A stretch of 64,000 nt of DNA. Origin: Didymella arachidicola (taxonomy: Eukaryota; Ascomycota; Dothideomycetes; Pleosporales; Didymellaceae). Numbering within the stretch: the first letter of the stretch is position 1; the number at the start of each line of letters is the position of its first letter. Made by a program: the position numbers and the translations under genes. Positions 9,600 through 21,869 of the stretch are shown here, in pieces. Under the pieces are notes generated by a model. The model did no database searches. It was given only the letters and a program-made list of their open reading frames with translations, and was not told the DNA's origin. The DNA lies in assembly GCA_016630955.3 (NCBI GenBank), contig CM050001.1, positions 682,001-746,000 on the forward strand, given 5' to 3'.

Positions 9600-11446
9600 A
9601 CGTAGTTCACAAGCGAGCCGTCCAACCCAAGCGAACCGTCCACTTTTCTAAGGTCTGTCTATTGCAAAGCACCTCCTGCAACACCACCACAATTTACTAC
9701 AATTTGTAGAACACAGAAATACTATTCAGACGCGTCGCTATCAGATGCATCTGCAATTTCTACTGCACAGGTGCGAGCGTTGTGGCCAGTCTCGCCACAA
9801 CGTCCACAGCGCCTCTGCCCACGCACCTTCTTTGCAGGCTCCCCACCATCTTCCTGCCCACCACCATCCTTTTCAGCTATCAAGTCAGCTATCTCCCCTA
9901 CTGTGAGCGTCTCAGCTGTCCGAATATACTTCCTCTTACGACCCTTCACCTCTGTTGCTATCTCTACTGCCTTGCGAAGCCCTGCCATTTCCTGTCGCAT
10001 TAACACTGTTTTATGACCTATCTTTGCAACACCCTTATTAAGCTGATTAATAGCTCTAAGCAGTGGAGAAACTGGAGAATCTCTGTGCAGTCGTACACGC
10101 TCGCGAACTAGCGTTGACTGAGCCTCTACCTCACGGAGGTTGCTTGGTGTTTTTGATTCCCATCGGGTGTCCTCTGGCTTTGGTGGAGTTGGCGTGCGAA
10201 GGGCCACATCAAGCTTTGATATCACCGCCTCTGGGTTGTGAGGGACTAGTCCAGCGCCTCTGAAGCCTGCGCAGATATTGTCCTTTGTCATTGCCTTCTC
10301 AAAAGCTGCTTTAAAGGCTGGTAGGAAGGCCTCCTTCTTGATCTGCTTGGTGCCATACCGTGCCAAGCTACTAATCTCATTGCTGTATGCCCGCTTCAAA
10401 GGTGAAAAACAACCCACGTCAAGCGGCTGCAGCAGATGGGATGAGTGAGGAGGCATACAGAGGACAATAATCTTCTCTTCCTCACAGTATTTGTGGAACT
10501 CATGTGAGTTGTGGCTCTCATGGCCGTCCACAATCAGCAGCCGGTGGGCACCCACACTACGCGCCTTAGTATGGGTATTAAAGTGCTTCAGCCAGGCAAG
10601 ACCAAGCTCATTCGACGTCCAGCCGTTGGGACTGACTTCAATGACCCAGTCCCGGGGTAGATTGTGGAACCAGGACGTGATCAGGACCTTGCCAGGGAAG
10701 ATGAGAAAGGGTGGCAGAGCCCAGCCTTTGGCGCTGACTCCCTGGATGTCGGTGACCCACCCACGGTTGCCAGGCTGTACCCTCTTTGGGTTGTTTCGTT
10801 TCTTAGAGCCTGTAAAGACCATCTGGCCTTGTATAACCCCCATCATGAAGCCAGTCTTGTCAAAGTTGTACGTGTCGTCATCAGCAATACCGTACTTGGC
10901 CTTGGTGTTGGCGACCAGCTCAAACCAGGGCGTTATAACGCGTACATCTTCGTTCAAGGCTCGCTGACGATCGTATGGACGGCTCCTCTTAAGCTTGATC
11001 TCTGGCGTACGCGTCTTGAAGTTGTCTACCCAGTGCTTGCCAACAGGCTTCCCACCACGCTCAGCTAGCAGATCGTTGGCCATATCTTGCACCATAGCCC
11101 TTGTAGCACCTATCCCTCGCTGGTCAAGGTCAAGTATACGTTGGACCAGGGCCTCCTCTTCTAGCTTGGTCAGCTTCTTTGAGTTGGGCTCGCGATCGCG
11201 TCGACAGAGGGCTCCAGTACACCGGTCTCGAAGCGTGCTTCTTGGAACGTTGAAGGCTGCAATAACGCGTCTTTCACTCTCGTCACGATCCTTAATTGTA
11301 GCCTGGATAGCAAGCTGTAATGTACTTTCAGTGTAAGATTGTTGCGCGTTGCGTTGTAATGGCATTGTAGTGTAAGCTGGGGGTGGGCTGCATTTGGTAA
11401 AGTTGGACGGTTCGCTTGGGTTGGACGGCTCGCTTGTGAACTACGT
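9600..11446 (-). mobile_element. Element D: family-1 pogo transposon with uninterrupted transposase
   Basis: Inverted termini of at least 43 bp begin ACGTAGTTCACAAGCGAGCC and contain GCGA(G/A)CCGTCCA twice at 18-bp spacing. TA flanks both sides (9598-9599, 11447-11448). Length is 1847 bp. It is inserted in the AT-rich relic block and is the least damaged pogo copy in the window. Confidence 0.93.
9722..11365 (-). CDS. Pogo-family DDE transposase (element D), full length
   Basis: A single 547-residue frame with ATG at 11365 and no interruption. Residues 1-55 form a psq-type helix-turn-helix, and about 60-130 the Tc5/CENP-B-like second DNA-binding half. The DDE_1 core spans about 150-380 with acidic residues D169 (YNFDKTGF), D280 (LLIVDGHESH) and D316 (LLQPLDVGCF). 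A Lys-rich segment follows, and a CCHC zinc knuckle lies at about 520-533 (CGRCGETGHNARTC). It would bind the element ends and catalyse cut-and-paste transposition into TA. One oddity is that FDKTGF replaces the FDETGF seen in B; a GAG-to-AAG change would explain it, so activity is not assured even though the frame is open. Confidence 0.92.
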   Translation of the reverse strand: MPLQRNAQQSYTESTLQLAIQATIKDRDESERRVIAAFNVPRSTLRDRCTGALCRRDREPNSKKLTKLEEEALVQRILDLDQRGIGATRAMVQDMANDLLAERGGKPVGKHWVDNFKTRTPEIKLKRSRPYDRQRALNEDVRVITPWFELVANTKAKYGIADDDTYNFDKTGFMMGVIQGQMVFTGSKKRNNPKRVQPGNRGWVTDIQGVSAKGWALPPFLIFPGKVLITSWFHNLPRDWVIEVSPNGWTSNELGLAWLKHFNTHTKARSVGAHRLLIVDGHESHNSHEFHKYCEEEKIIVLCMPPHSSHLLQPLDVGCFSPLKRAYSNEISSLARYGTKQIKKEAFLPAFKAAFEKAMTKDNICAGFRGAGLVPHNPEAVISKLDVALRTPTPPKPEDTRWESKTPSNLREVEAQSTLVRERVRLHRDSPVSPLLRAINQLNKGVAKIGHKTVLMRQEMAGLRKAVEIATEVKGRKRKYIRTAETLTVGEIADLIAEKDGGGQEDGGEPAKKVRGQRRCGRCGETGHNARTCAVEIADASDSDASE

Positions 11447-11448
11447 TA

Positions 11449-12725
11449 ACTAGAACTTATAAGACCTATGTTAACGCCTTTCTTAAGGGCGATTGCACAT
11501 TAAAAGAACAGGCTTTTAAGTGCATTAGCCTTACAGAGTAGTTGGACCGTAAGTAGGCGCAAGTTAAAGGAGTAGGATTACACCCGCCTTTATTATTAAT
11601 TTGTTAGCCTAATCAAAAACTCTAGTTCTTTAATGCCACTGCTTGTAGCTGCAAACCGCTAAGGATGCTCTGCGCCCTGCATTATGTACGTGTAAGAGGG
11701 CAAGGCAACTAAGTAGTTAGGTAGATAAATATTAAGTAGAAGAGGAGAGATTAGAAGATTAGAAGATAGTAATAAGGTCTGCAATAGAGGCAATGCATTA
11801 CTTCTAGATTATTTCTAATGCTATATCTATAGGTCTTCTGCTTGCTTATCTAATCGATGTTAATAGCTAATGTGCTTACCTAACAGGAGTCTAACATCTT
11901 GTTCTACAATAGCTCGAGCGGCTAGACCCCTAGCGCTTTCTTCGGACTCGTAAAGAGCGCTGCTAATGCTGCCTGACCAATCATGTCCAGGCTGGTCCAA
12001 CCGTGGGCGCGCGGCATCTCTTCACAGCAGGTCCCACCGACCAGTAGGGCTTTTGGGCAAGCCTGGTGGGGAACCTCTGGCGCTTCAGTCCTGCTACGGG
12101 ACATTACATAAGACACTGCGAGGCATTCGGACTGAAGGTAGGAAGGTTCATGGTCATCCTATTGCAGCGAACATAATGGACCTAGAGAGGAAGCATCCTA
12201 TCAGTCTTACACGCAACTCATCTCGCTAAGCGCCATCCTGCGCGAGTTGTCGAGTAAGCATTCACTTAGGGCCAGAGGCTTCGACCACAACGTAAGTGCA
12301 CGAACCACAGTAACAACGATCTCGATATCCATAGTAGCACGGCCGGGTTCGTGGTTTAAGTAACGCCACTCATGCTGCGCTGAAGTTAAATGTCCCAGTG
12401 AAGGTTTGGTGATCGATCCTTAGAGACTAGTGCGTCGCGTTAGCAGGGCGGATGTGATGATTGGCTAGCCAAGCTCGTCAAGGCAACAGTAGCCGGTACC
12501 CTTAGCGGCCCGAAGCCCAGAGTCCCGACAAGTCCAGCTTTGCCTGACGAAGCTTGCTAGCTTCGCAGGACACCTACAGGAAACCTGCCCCTCCCCGTCA
12601 ATGCTCGTCTTTGTTACCTGGAGGTATAGGACGGGCGTATCTGCCCTTTCGACTGATACAGAGGACACCAAGGAGCCGCATGTCTATACAGATATAGACG
12701 CGTTCTTAAGCGGCGCACACATTTA
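11449..12725. other. No recognised gene; relic repeat then unassigned sequence
   Basis: From 11449 to about 11930 the AT-rich relic DNA interrupted by element D continues. Short in-frame stretches such as LKEQAFKCISLT look coding but are broken by stops and match nothing I can name. From about 11930 base composition returns to that of host sequence, with only short frames before the kinase remnant. Confidence 0.4.
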
Positions 12726-14142
12726 TTGACAACGGCCATAACGAGTTGCCCCGCTCGCACTTTCCCAGTCGACGGTTTCAAGAAGCTTTCATTGCAAGAA
12801 AAGATTGAGGAAGAGCGAATACCTGCCTACAAAGCAGAAAGGTTCTATCCGGTCCAGCTAGGCGAGGTAGTCAAGTCTCGGTACCAGATCGTCGCCAAGC
12901 TCGGGTTTGGCACGGCCTCCACCATCTGGCTTTGTCGCGATCTTGAGTATGTCTCCCAGAAACCCTGCCACTTTCTCGCCCCAGAAACGCTCCTTTGCTG
13001 ACAGGTTCATGCGTTCACTAGAGCAGATCTTCTCCTGGCCCTTAAAGTCTGTATCACGTAGGAAGGTGCCACAAAGGTGAACAATAAAGTGGCCGTCTCC
13101 TAACATCTGAAATCTATCGATGCCGAACACCCTGGCAAGGACCTGCTGCGTCTCGTACTGGACGACTTCTAGATAACAAGCCCTCACGGGATGCATCAAT
13201 GCTTGCTATTCGCTCCACTAGGCCTAAGCTACACAGACTTCCGAACCCTGTTTCTAGAGAAGGGATTAAACAAAGAACTATAGCAACAAACGCTACAACT
13301 TGTCCTTCTTGGCCTTGACTTCCTTCACCAAGCAGGCGTTGTGCATACAGGTAGTTCTATCCATCCAGTTGTTCTACTAAGTCTGCTGCCTGATTATTCT
13401 CTCTATCTTTTAGATATATCCCCTAATAACATCCTTCTAGGGGTCGCGGATCCGTCAGTGTTTGCAGAAATCGAACAAGCCGAGCTTAAGCAACCGTCTC
13501 CCCGCAAAATTCTCTTAGATAGAACAATCTATTGTTCCCGCTCTATGCCTGTCACCAACGGACCATGTGTGATCTGCAAATTTGGTGCTGCTAGGATCGG
13601 GGAGAAACATGTTGGAGATGTCATGCCGGGCGTCTACCGAGCGCCTGAAATCATCGTGGGCATGGAGTGGAGCTCTAAGATTGATATGTGGTCTTTTGGA
13701 GTCATGGTTCGTGATTTAATATTGATTCTCCCTTAATCCGTGCTGACATCACGTAGATTTGGGACCTGTTTGAGGGAGGTCGTTTATTTCGTGCTGTGAA
13801 AGAAGGTCATCTTAACGATGAGCGGCATCTTGCTGAGATGATTTCTCTGATTGGACCTCCACCTAGAAGCTTTCTCCAGCGAAGCGAAAAAGGTCGCCAG
13901 TATTGGAACGCAGAAGGTGAAGTCATGCCACAAGCGTCAAGTGCAACACTTGTCTAATGAAAAACAAAGGGAACTGGATAGCGTTAACGCCGATCCCTCA
14001 TCAAACACTCGAAACGCGTGAGAAACGGCTGGAAGGCAAAGATCAAGTCTTATTCCTAGCGCTTGTTCGAAGAGTTTTGCGGTGGCTTCCGGAGGAAAGA
14101 GCATCAGCAGAAGACCTTTTCGACGATGAGTTTTTGGGTTAG
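12726..14142 (+). pseudogene. SRPK-like protein kinase, decayed
   Basis: Successive segments match a fungal SR-protein-kinase-like gene: FYPVQLGEVVKSRYQIVAKL with a glycine loop LGFGTAST (12840-12945), LALKVC with the lysine strand (about 13035), LDFLHQAGVVH (about 13310-13340), DISPNNILLG (about 13400-13440), YRAPEIIVGMEWSSKIDMWS (about 13636-13690), and MLRWLPEER-like RVLRWLPEERASAEDL near the end. In the N-lobe-to-catalytic-loop part the matching frame has stops at 13059-13061, 13101-13103, 13170-13172 and 13281-13283. The DFG position reads KFG (AAA at 13578-13580), and the likely start is TTG rather than ATG. Small introns are plausible near 13712-13757 and 13918-13969. It is almost certainly a dead copy; fusion into a working protein is not supported. 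Confidence 0.82.
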
Positions 14143-14482
14143 AAAGCATGTATTCAGCGATGTGATATTGTTTTTAACTACTTTGTGGATTGTACTTGCT
14201 CTATTCTGTGTGTGAGCTGTGCTTAGAGTCTGTATTAACCCACCGTCACTTTCTGTTAATCGGCACGCGTACAAAGGACTCTGACTGACTGAATTAGATG
14301 CACGTTAACAATAGTGTTCGTACTAAAGAGACACATCTAATTAACATAGCGATATGCGATGTTGCATACTCTGTTAGTCTTAGGATACATTATTCTAGAG
14401 GCTGTCCTAGTTGCTGCACGTGTATGGAGACTACTAGATCAAATCGCATCAAACGTGGATAGATCGTGCTTTCATTCTACTT
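14143..14482. other. Intergenic, nothing recognised
   Basis: Short AT-richer spacer between the 3' ends of the kinase remnant and the Myb-like gene, which converge. No repeat terminus or conserved frame was seen. Confidence 0.4.
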
Positions 14483-16239
14483 CTAATAAGTCTTTGCATC
14501 GCGCAAACTATAGTAGCGCGTTTTCACTGCACCCTCTATTCGACTAGGAAAGCGCTTGCATATCTCAGTCCAAGTCATGTTCTCGTTGTTCCTATACGAG
14601 AGGCGACAGTCATCGGACTCTTTCCAGGGTTCGCGTGATGATAGACCACGTGTATACCCGACTGCATGCTCATCCTCCTTATCGCTGCTATCTGCAGCAA
14701 TGCCTGACTCAAGACCAGTCTTGTATTGCGACGTATATGACTCTGAGTTGAGGTCTAGCAATCTCGTCGTTCGTCCTACACGGGATGGGGGCGCAGGAGT
14801 GCGGTCCCGAAAACCGATAAGCAGCCAGGACTCTTCTGTTCGTTGAAACCAGTGAAGAGTCTGATATCCAGTACCAAAAGCCTCTAAGCCTGGGATTGAC
14901 GCCGTTGTCAGGCAATGCGGTTCTAGTGCCCGCAAATGCGCCACCACCATATCTGAGTCAGGCCTAAAATGCGAAGACAGCCCGCCGATTTTAAAAAGAT
15001 TACGAGTAGCCTTGTGGTTGTTATTTGTACCGCACGGCGTGACCGCCCCTGCCGGTGATGTACGGCGCTGTCGTTACAAAGATTTGTTGGTCTGTGTGCT
15101 GGCTCGCGTCGCCTTCATTTGAACTGTGTCAGAATTCAGATGCTTCTTTCGTGGTGCCGCGCTGCTGTGCTTCACGCGGCGAAATTGTCGAGATCGGCAC
15201 GGTGTCTCAACGGAAGCACGACGACACCGCTGAGGCGCGGCCGACAGCACCTCGCTATGTCGACGGTAGGACAGAGTCGAGCTCACTCTGCTGCCCTTAA
15301 CCAGCTCGGAGTCAGGCCTGTCGTTCTCGTTGGCACTGTCCTCTATCTCTGAGGCTTCAGTCGTGCTGCAATGTTCGACTCTCGTACGAGGTATAGCCAA
15401 CGTGTCATGTGACAGCCGCCTCTTGCTGTTGTTTCCCGGTCGGCCCTCTCGGTCTGAGGACCTCCTGCTGTCGGTGTCGCTGTCATTCTGACCTACCTTA
15501 CGTCCAGGAACGATTTCAGGGTGCTGATCCTCGTGGAAGGGGCTTGGTGACTTGGAGGGAGTAGTAAATCCGACACCTCGCCAATCACCTTTAGAAGGCT
15601 TCTTACGTTTGCCTGACCGAGTTTGGACTGGACATCGTCGAAGGTCCCCCATAAGGGGCGAATCCGCATCAGCAGAGTGCGACCGAGCCCTCTTGCATCT
15701 TCGAAGTCGATCGGCCACATCAGCAAGGCTACAGTCTGCATCAGAGTCGATTTGAAGCGGACCTGGAGAGTGATCAGCTACGGCCCTTATCCAAGTCAGA
15801 GCGGGTACCTACCGGGAAACGCTTCAATGGAGTCTTCCACGATGAGCTGTGTGCCTGCTGCATCAAGCGGATCCTCTCCTTCATGACCGTCAGGTGCGGG
15901 ACCAGCATCCACATCTTGGTGGTTGCCTTGAGGCAGTGTCGCTTTATCGCCAAGTTCTTCTAGCACTTCAACGGAGTGCTGATACAGGTTCGACGTCGAT
16001 CTTTCCTTACTGTGTAACATGTCCACTGGAAGTTCTGAACTGCATGTCTTTTGTTGTTCTGTTTCTCCGGACAGAAAACTTATTTTGTTCATGCCAGAAC
16101 CTTCTGCCACGAGTTGGGCGTTTGACTTGGAAAAGCTCGTCATGGCCGTCATGGTGCTTGCTCTGGCCTTGTACCTCGCTTTCGGTGCAAGGGGATTGTA
16201 GGGCATGAAAACGATCGACCGTTGGGAATGCGAGGTCAT
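14483..16239 (-). CDS. Myb/SANT-like domain protein, at least three exons
   Basis: The proposed start is ATG at 16239 (MTSHSQRSIVF). Exon 1 (15813-16239) joins exon 2 through a 50-bp intron, 15763-15812, with GTAGGT donor and CTCCAG acceptor; the frame carries on across it. Exon 2 is Ser/Arg-rich and basic. The last exon (14483 to about 15067, acceptor CAG at 15068-15070) stays open and ends in PWKESDDCRLSYRNNENMTW...ICKRFPSRIEGAVKTRYYSLR, a single Myb/SANT-like helix-turn-helix, suggesting a DNA- or chromatin-binding protein. The donor of the second intron could not be fixed. The N-terminal and middle parts are low-complexity and unrecognised. Confidence 0.6.
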
Positions 16240-17514
16240 TGTGCGTGAGGATATGGATTGCCTTACACCTGGATGACGCTCCTTTATATATCTCGTTGGG
16301 ACGATCAAGACGTGACAGTTGGTCCAACCTGTGCGTGACTATTGCACCAACACGAACCTCGCCGCAATCACACCATGAACTCGCAGCGGCAGTGATAGCA
16401 TTTTGTCCCATACGACTGCAATACACCGCTACTGTCAGGGTCTGGCCGCTGATCACTGAGTGCAGAGTTTGATGACACGACAGATGGGCCAATGCCTCGC
16501 CCGAAGCGAGGGTAGCCAAGTCGTTGTCCAGCGTTTCCGGAGCTTTGCACAGGAATCAGGGGCGCTTCGATGTTCTCAACACCAACCACAGCTCGATAAC
16601 TATCGCCGCCAGGCTGCCATGTACGCTGATAGTTACCCCTTTCTTCTGCAGCGGAGTACTGTTCGGTCTGCCTTGCGCGTATTGCCTTACGTGGTTGTCA
16701 GCTGGTGCCAGGCGAGTGACCATGCAATCAAATGCGGACCCGGCTAAGCGGCGTGCGTCGTGCCATGTCTGCGTATGCATGCCGAAATGAGACATCAGAC
16801 GCCACAGACGACGGGTGATTTTTAAGGAAGTCTTTGCCCCTAAAAGGCAATACACGCTGGTATTGCCTCAAAGGGAAAGCGACGGATGTGCCAAAACAGC
16901 AAGGCAGACAGTCCAGGTAATGACTGATTAGGACTTGCTCCTTCTTAGGCAATAGAGAAGCATGCATCGGACCTAGAGCACTGCATCAGCCGAAAGTTGG
17001 GCTGACAAGCAGGCGTACTGCCGGCCTATCCATCATTGTGCTGGATATCGGCAGGTCTGAGCACTGACAAGCGCTCACTGCAGTCGCTACTCCTGCTGCA
17101 AAAACTCGCCGCTTCAACCTCCCTTGCAAGTGCTTGACACCATGAGGCGAGCGAAGGGATGGAGAGGGCAAGCGCAATAGGAGTTAGATGGACAATTCTT
17201 CGCAAGACGCTCGTGGGTTGCAGTGTCTTTCTGATTCAAAGACTGTGTGAGTGGGTGTGAATATGAGTGTGATCTGGCCGAGACGCAGGGGAGGCGATTT
17301 GCACGCCCAGTACGAGGCATAGAACGAGCGTGGGAGGTGAGGTGATGGCCGCGAGGCAAGATTGCAGCCATCAAGTCAAATCAAGAGCGAAGTCGACCCC
17401 GTGCTTTCTGGATGGTTACTTCTTACGCACTAGCGCCAATCGTCAAGCGAGAGCCCGGGTTACCCAAATTGGGACCATCAGTTTCCTGATGCAGGAATGC
17501 CGTCTGATTGTTTA
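16240..17514. other. Intergenic, nothing recognised
   Basis: About 1.3 kb upstream of the Myb-like gene. Base composition is ordinary and all frames are short. It would hold the promoter of that gene. No transposon terminus was found before the RIP-mutated copy begins near 17515. Confidence 0.4.
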
Positions 17515-17866
17515 CTCTATTATAGCCTAAAACACTATACTTTAGCCCTATATAGGGTAATATAAGCTATAATATTATTTAGAGACCTCTTCTATAGTAT
17601 TCTTATATATTTACGCGTTGTGCCTACTCTCTCTACACCGTCTATAGCATTATTAGGATAGTTTACCTTCTTTAGCGCGTAACTGCTTCTTTACCTTCTT
17701 ACTATTACTACGCGTGCTAAACTCCTATAGAGTAGTTAACCGCTAGCCTTCTTTAACTATAAGGCTTCCCTTAGCTTAAATACGCTTTCTTTTATAAAAT
17801 TTATATTATGTAGCGGCTTTATTAGCTGCTTAAAGCTTAGCTGTCTCCTACTATACTAATACTAGC

Positions 17867-18025
17867 TGTCGCAGGCCAAGCGCTGTCGTGAACCTAAACT
17901 GTGTTACTAATCGTGCCGCGCAAGGGCCTAGATATAAGCTAAGCTATGATGTTGAAACAATACAACAACATACACACTCTTCTTAAGATCCTATACCTGC
18001 AGCCCCCGCACCTAACCGTGCAACA
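17867..18025 (+). repeat. 5' LTR of the copia element
   Basis: 159 bp, beginning TGTCGCAGGCC and ending CCGTGCAACA. It differs from the 3' LTR at 13 positions, all transitions. Confidence 0.92.
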
Positions 18026-18606
18026 GTTATAAGACTAGTTAACCTTCCTTCTGCAGCACTATTAGTCTATGCAGATACTTTTATTACTATTAATTGCTTG
18101 TTGCAAGCACGTTGCTAGTCGCGACAGTTGTTGTGGTTCTAACAAGAAATAAGGGTTTAATCCGCAGCATCCGCAACCCCGCACTTGCCTAGAGATTAAT
18201 AGTTAAACAACTACAACTATAACTGCTTTAAAGAACACTAAGTATTATTATTAGACATTCACGATGTCATTGTTAAGAGATCACAGCCTTCTACTACTTA
18301 ACGTTTATAGCGACTAGATCGACTGGTACAACTCCATCGAAGACCTCGCCAAGCGAAACGAAGTGTGGAAGTACTGTGATCCACTGGGCATCGAGAACCT
18401 CGTCTTCACATCAACGAAACCATCAGATTTAGCGAGCAAAGATACAATCTAGAAGTTCTAAAGCTTACAGAGCATCTTCGACTCTAAGAAGAAGAAGTAC
18501 GACAAGGTATCTAATCGCATTAATTACACCGTCTGTCAAGAGTTTAAGCAACACTACCTTAGCAAGCACCACGTGCGAAGCAAGCTTGTCGCTCTCTTAG
18601 ACAGTA

Positions 18607-20457
18607 ACGTGTTTTACAAGCGAGTCGCCCATACAAGCGAGTCGGCCACCCCACCAACTTTAATCAATACGCCTACTTCTAATCACTATGGCTCCACCAC
18701 CAAGTGCTCAACTATCTTACAATGAATCTGATATTGTTCTTGCATCTGTAGCTATTAATAGCCAGCAGTCGCAAAGCTCTAGACGCGCTGCCTCTACGTA
18801 CGGAGTCCCAAAGTCAACGCTAAACGATCGACGCGCTGGAAAGCTTGCCCGACGCGATTGCCAGCCCAACTCAAAGAAGCTTACTACAATAGAAGAGGAG
18901 GTAATTACTAGCTACATAATTGAGCTAGATTCACGTGGCTTTGCGCCTACGTACGCAGCTATACGTGATATGGCTAATAGACTGCTGGCTGCACGCGGTG
19001 CTAATCAGGTTGGCGTCCACTGGCCGCGCAACTTTGTTAAGCGTACAGATAGTCTTACAACGCGTTCCAATCGAGCGTACGACAGGCAGAGAGCTCTCTG
19101 TGAGGATCCTGTGTTAATCAGCCGCTGGTTTGAGCTGGTAGAGCAGACAAAGGCCAGGTACGGCATCTGTGATGATGACGTCTACAACTTTGACGAGGCT
19201 GGCTTTATGATGGGCAAGATTACAACGCAGCTTGTTGTGACAGGAGCAGAGAGGAAAGGCAGGCCAAAGACTGTCCAGCCAGGTGATCGTGAGTGGGCGA
19301 CAGTGATTGCTGCGATCAACGCTGCTGGCTGGTCAGTCCCACCATTCCTTATCTTTGCTGGCAAGTACCACCTCTCTGCCTGGTACGAGGCAGAGATCCC
19401 ACGCGACTGGGCAATCGCAGTAAGCGACAATGGCTGGACAAATAACGAGCTTGGGGTAGAGTGGCTGAAGCACTTTAATGCTCACACTAAGGCTCGTACA
19501 GTAGGAGCGCGTCGCCTACTTATCCTTGACGGCCACGAGAGTCACCAATCTCTTGAATTCCAGGACCTCTGTAAGGAGTACAACATCTACACGCTCTGTA
19601 TGCCTCCTCACTCCTCTCATCTACTCAGCCTCTTGACGTTGGCTGCTTCTCCCCGTTGAAGCGCGCTTACAGTCGTGAGGTAGAGAGCCTGATGCGCAAC
19701 CACATTAACCACATCACCAAGCTTGAGTTTCTGCCTGCGTTTAAGGCAGCCTTTAATCGATCGTTTACGCCAGTCAATATCTGCTCAGCCTTCCGGGGAG
19801 CAGGTCTAGTACCTTATCAGCCAGAGGCTGTCCTCTCAAAGCTAGACGTACAGCTACGTACACCTACTCCACCAGCTGCTCTCACGGAGGCTCTCTGGGA
19901 GGCTCGTACGCCGAGCAATGTACGTGAGCTTGAGGCTCAATCAACGTTGATACGCAATCGCGTGCGACAGCACAAGAGCTCATCACCAGCTTCGACTATT
20001 GAGGCGATTAACCAGCTCAAGAAGGGGGCTGAGGTGATGATGCTCTCAGCTGAGCTGATGCGGGATCGGATCACCAGCCTTGAGAGAGCCAACGAAGCAG
20101 CGTCAAAGCGTAAGGAGCGCAAGAAAAAGCGTATACAGAAGCGAGGTGTGTTAACAAAGGGGGCTGGAGAGGATATACTTGCTCAACGTGAGGCTGATCA
20201 GCAGCTTGCCCGTGAGGAGCGTCAGGGAGGAGAGCGATCAGGCCTTAGCCGCCAGGCTCTAGCGCGCTGTAAGACGTGTAGGGAGACTGGGCACAACTCA
20301 CGTACATGCAAAAAAGAGGCTGTAGCTACTACTTAATCTACTCTGTTAATTTCTAGGTATTTTATTATTACGTTGCTGGGGTACACATCTGTAGAGGTAC
20401 ACAAAGTTGGTGGGGTGGGCGGCTCGCTTGTATGGGCGGCTCGCTTGCAAAACACGT
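18607..20457 (+). mobile_element. Element E: family-1 pogo transposon inside the copia element
   Basis: Inverted termini of about 56 bp begin ACGTGTTTT(A/G)CAAGCGAG and hold GCGAG(T/C)CG twice at 17-bp spacing. TA flanks both sides (18605-18606 and 20458-20459). Length is 1851 bp. Being inside the copia element, which is inside the RIP-mutated B copy, it is the youngest of the three insertions, and its sequence is the least damaged. Confidence 0.93.
18688..20336 (+). pseudogene. Pogo-family DDE transposase of element E, single frameshift
   Basis: ATG at 18688 opens a frame with psq-like HTH (YGVPKSTLNDRRAG), Tc5-like region, and core motifs YNFDEAGF and LLILDGHESH. Near 19625, within the conserved LLQPLD motif, one base is missing and the frame shifts; the remainder is open in the next frame from about 19626 to the stop at 20334-20336 and ends in a CCHC knuckle (CKTCRETGHNSRTC). 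No nonsense codon was found in either half. This looks like a recent single-base loss, or possibly a sequencing error. Confidence 0.9.
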
Positions 20458-21869
20458 TATGCAGCAACAGGAGCATACCGCAGCTTTCGCATCCTAATGG
20501 CCTTAGTCTGCGCATTTAGGCTTCTCTGTCACTAAATCGACTTCAAGATCGCCTTTACTAATGCAGACATGGACGAAGAGGTATATACTGCCTGTCCACC
20601 AGGATACTGCACTCTAGGCAAAGTCTAGAAGCTGCGAAAGGCGCTGTACAGACTACCCAAATCACCTAAACTATAGTTCAACGAGCTTGTATCGTTCCTT
20701 AAGGGTCTAGGATTCGATTATTGCCCAGATAAGCCATGTATACTCATTAACAATCAAACAGGACTAATCCTGTTTCTATACGTAGATAACATGCTCGTTA
20801 TCGCACAACCAGAATGTATTCACCTTATTCAAGACTTCAAGCTAAGATTGAACAGCAGGTATAGGATCAAGGATTTGAGCGAAGCAATCTCCTTCCTCAA
20901 CATCAGCATCCTCTGAAACACTAGAGACAAGAAGCTCTAGATTAGCCAACACGGGTATATTGAGAAGATCTGTACCAAGTTCGGCATAGACGACACTAGA
21001 AGAACGGCTACAACGCCTCTCCTCTCGTCTTATCGCCCTCAACAGTACGAGGGACAAGCAACGCTTCATCAGATCACAGAGATGCAAGAAAAGGTAGGCT
21101 CGATCCTGTATGCAGCAGTCGTATCACGACCCGATGTGCCTTTTGCAGCCAGCCAGTTAAGTCAGTTCACATTGAATCCTTCACCAGAGCACCTGCGTTA
21201 CGCGAATCGAGTTCTCGCATATCTCCTGGCCACGATGTACTATGCTAGCGAGTTCTTAGGCTCAGTGGAAACAACCACTGAAGTAGAGAAACGCGATGAA
21301 GAGGTACTTCAGCTGTCAAGCGACGCATCGTTCGCGGATGATCCAGAGACTCGAAGATCCACGCAGGGCTACCTAATAAAGCTGTTCAATGGGCCAATTA
21401 TGTGGCAGTTATCTAAACAGAATACTGTAACCACGTTAATAACTGAAGCTAAGTTGCTCTTACTGTTACACACAGCGAAGGAGACAATAGGTCTGTACTA
21501 GCTGTTTAAGCAGATACAGTTTGACCCTAAGCACCAACCTCGCATCCTCTGTGACAACTAGCAGACCACAGGACTAATCCATAAGGACAGACCTCAAGCG
21601 TTATTAAAGCTGAAGCACGTTAACATCTATTGCCTATAGCTGAGGCAGGTCTATAGAGACAGCACAGTTACAGTTCAATAGGTTCTAACAACTAAAATGC
21701 CTTTAGACGGCTTCACTAAACCACTCTTATCAGAAAAGCACTCTTAATTTGTACGTCACTTAGGCCTAGTTGATATCTCATCGCAGATTGATCTAGCGCG
21801 TCGACACGAAGAGGCTAACTCTAATAACAATTAGACCTTATCTAAGACTAACTAAGCTCTAAGGGGGGG

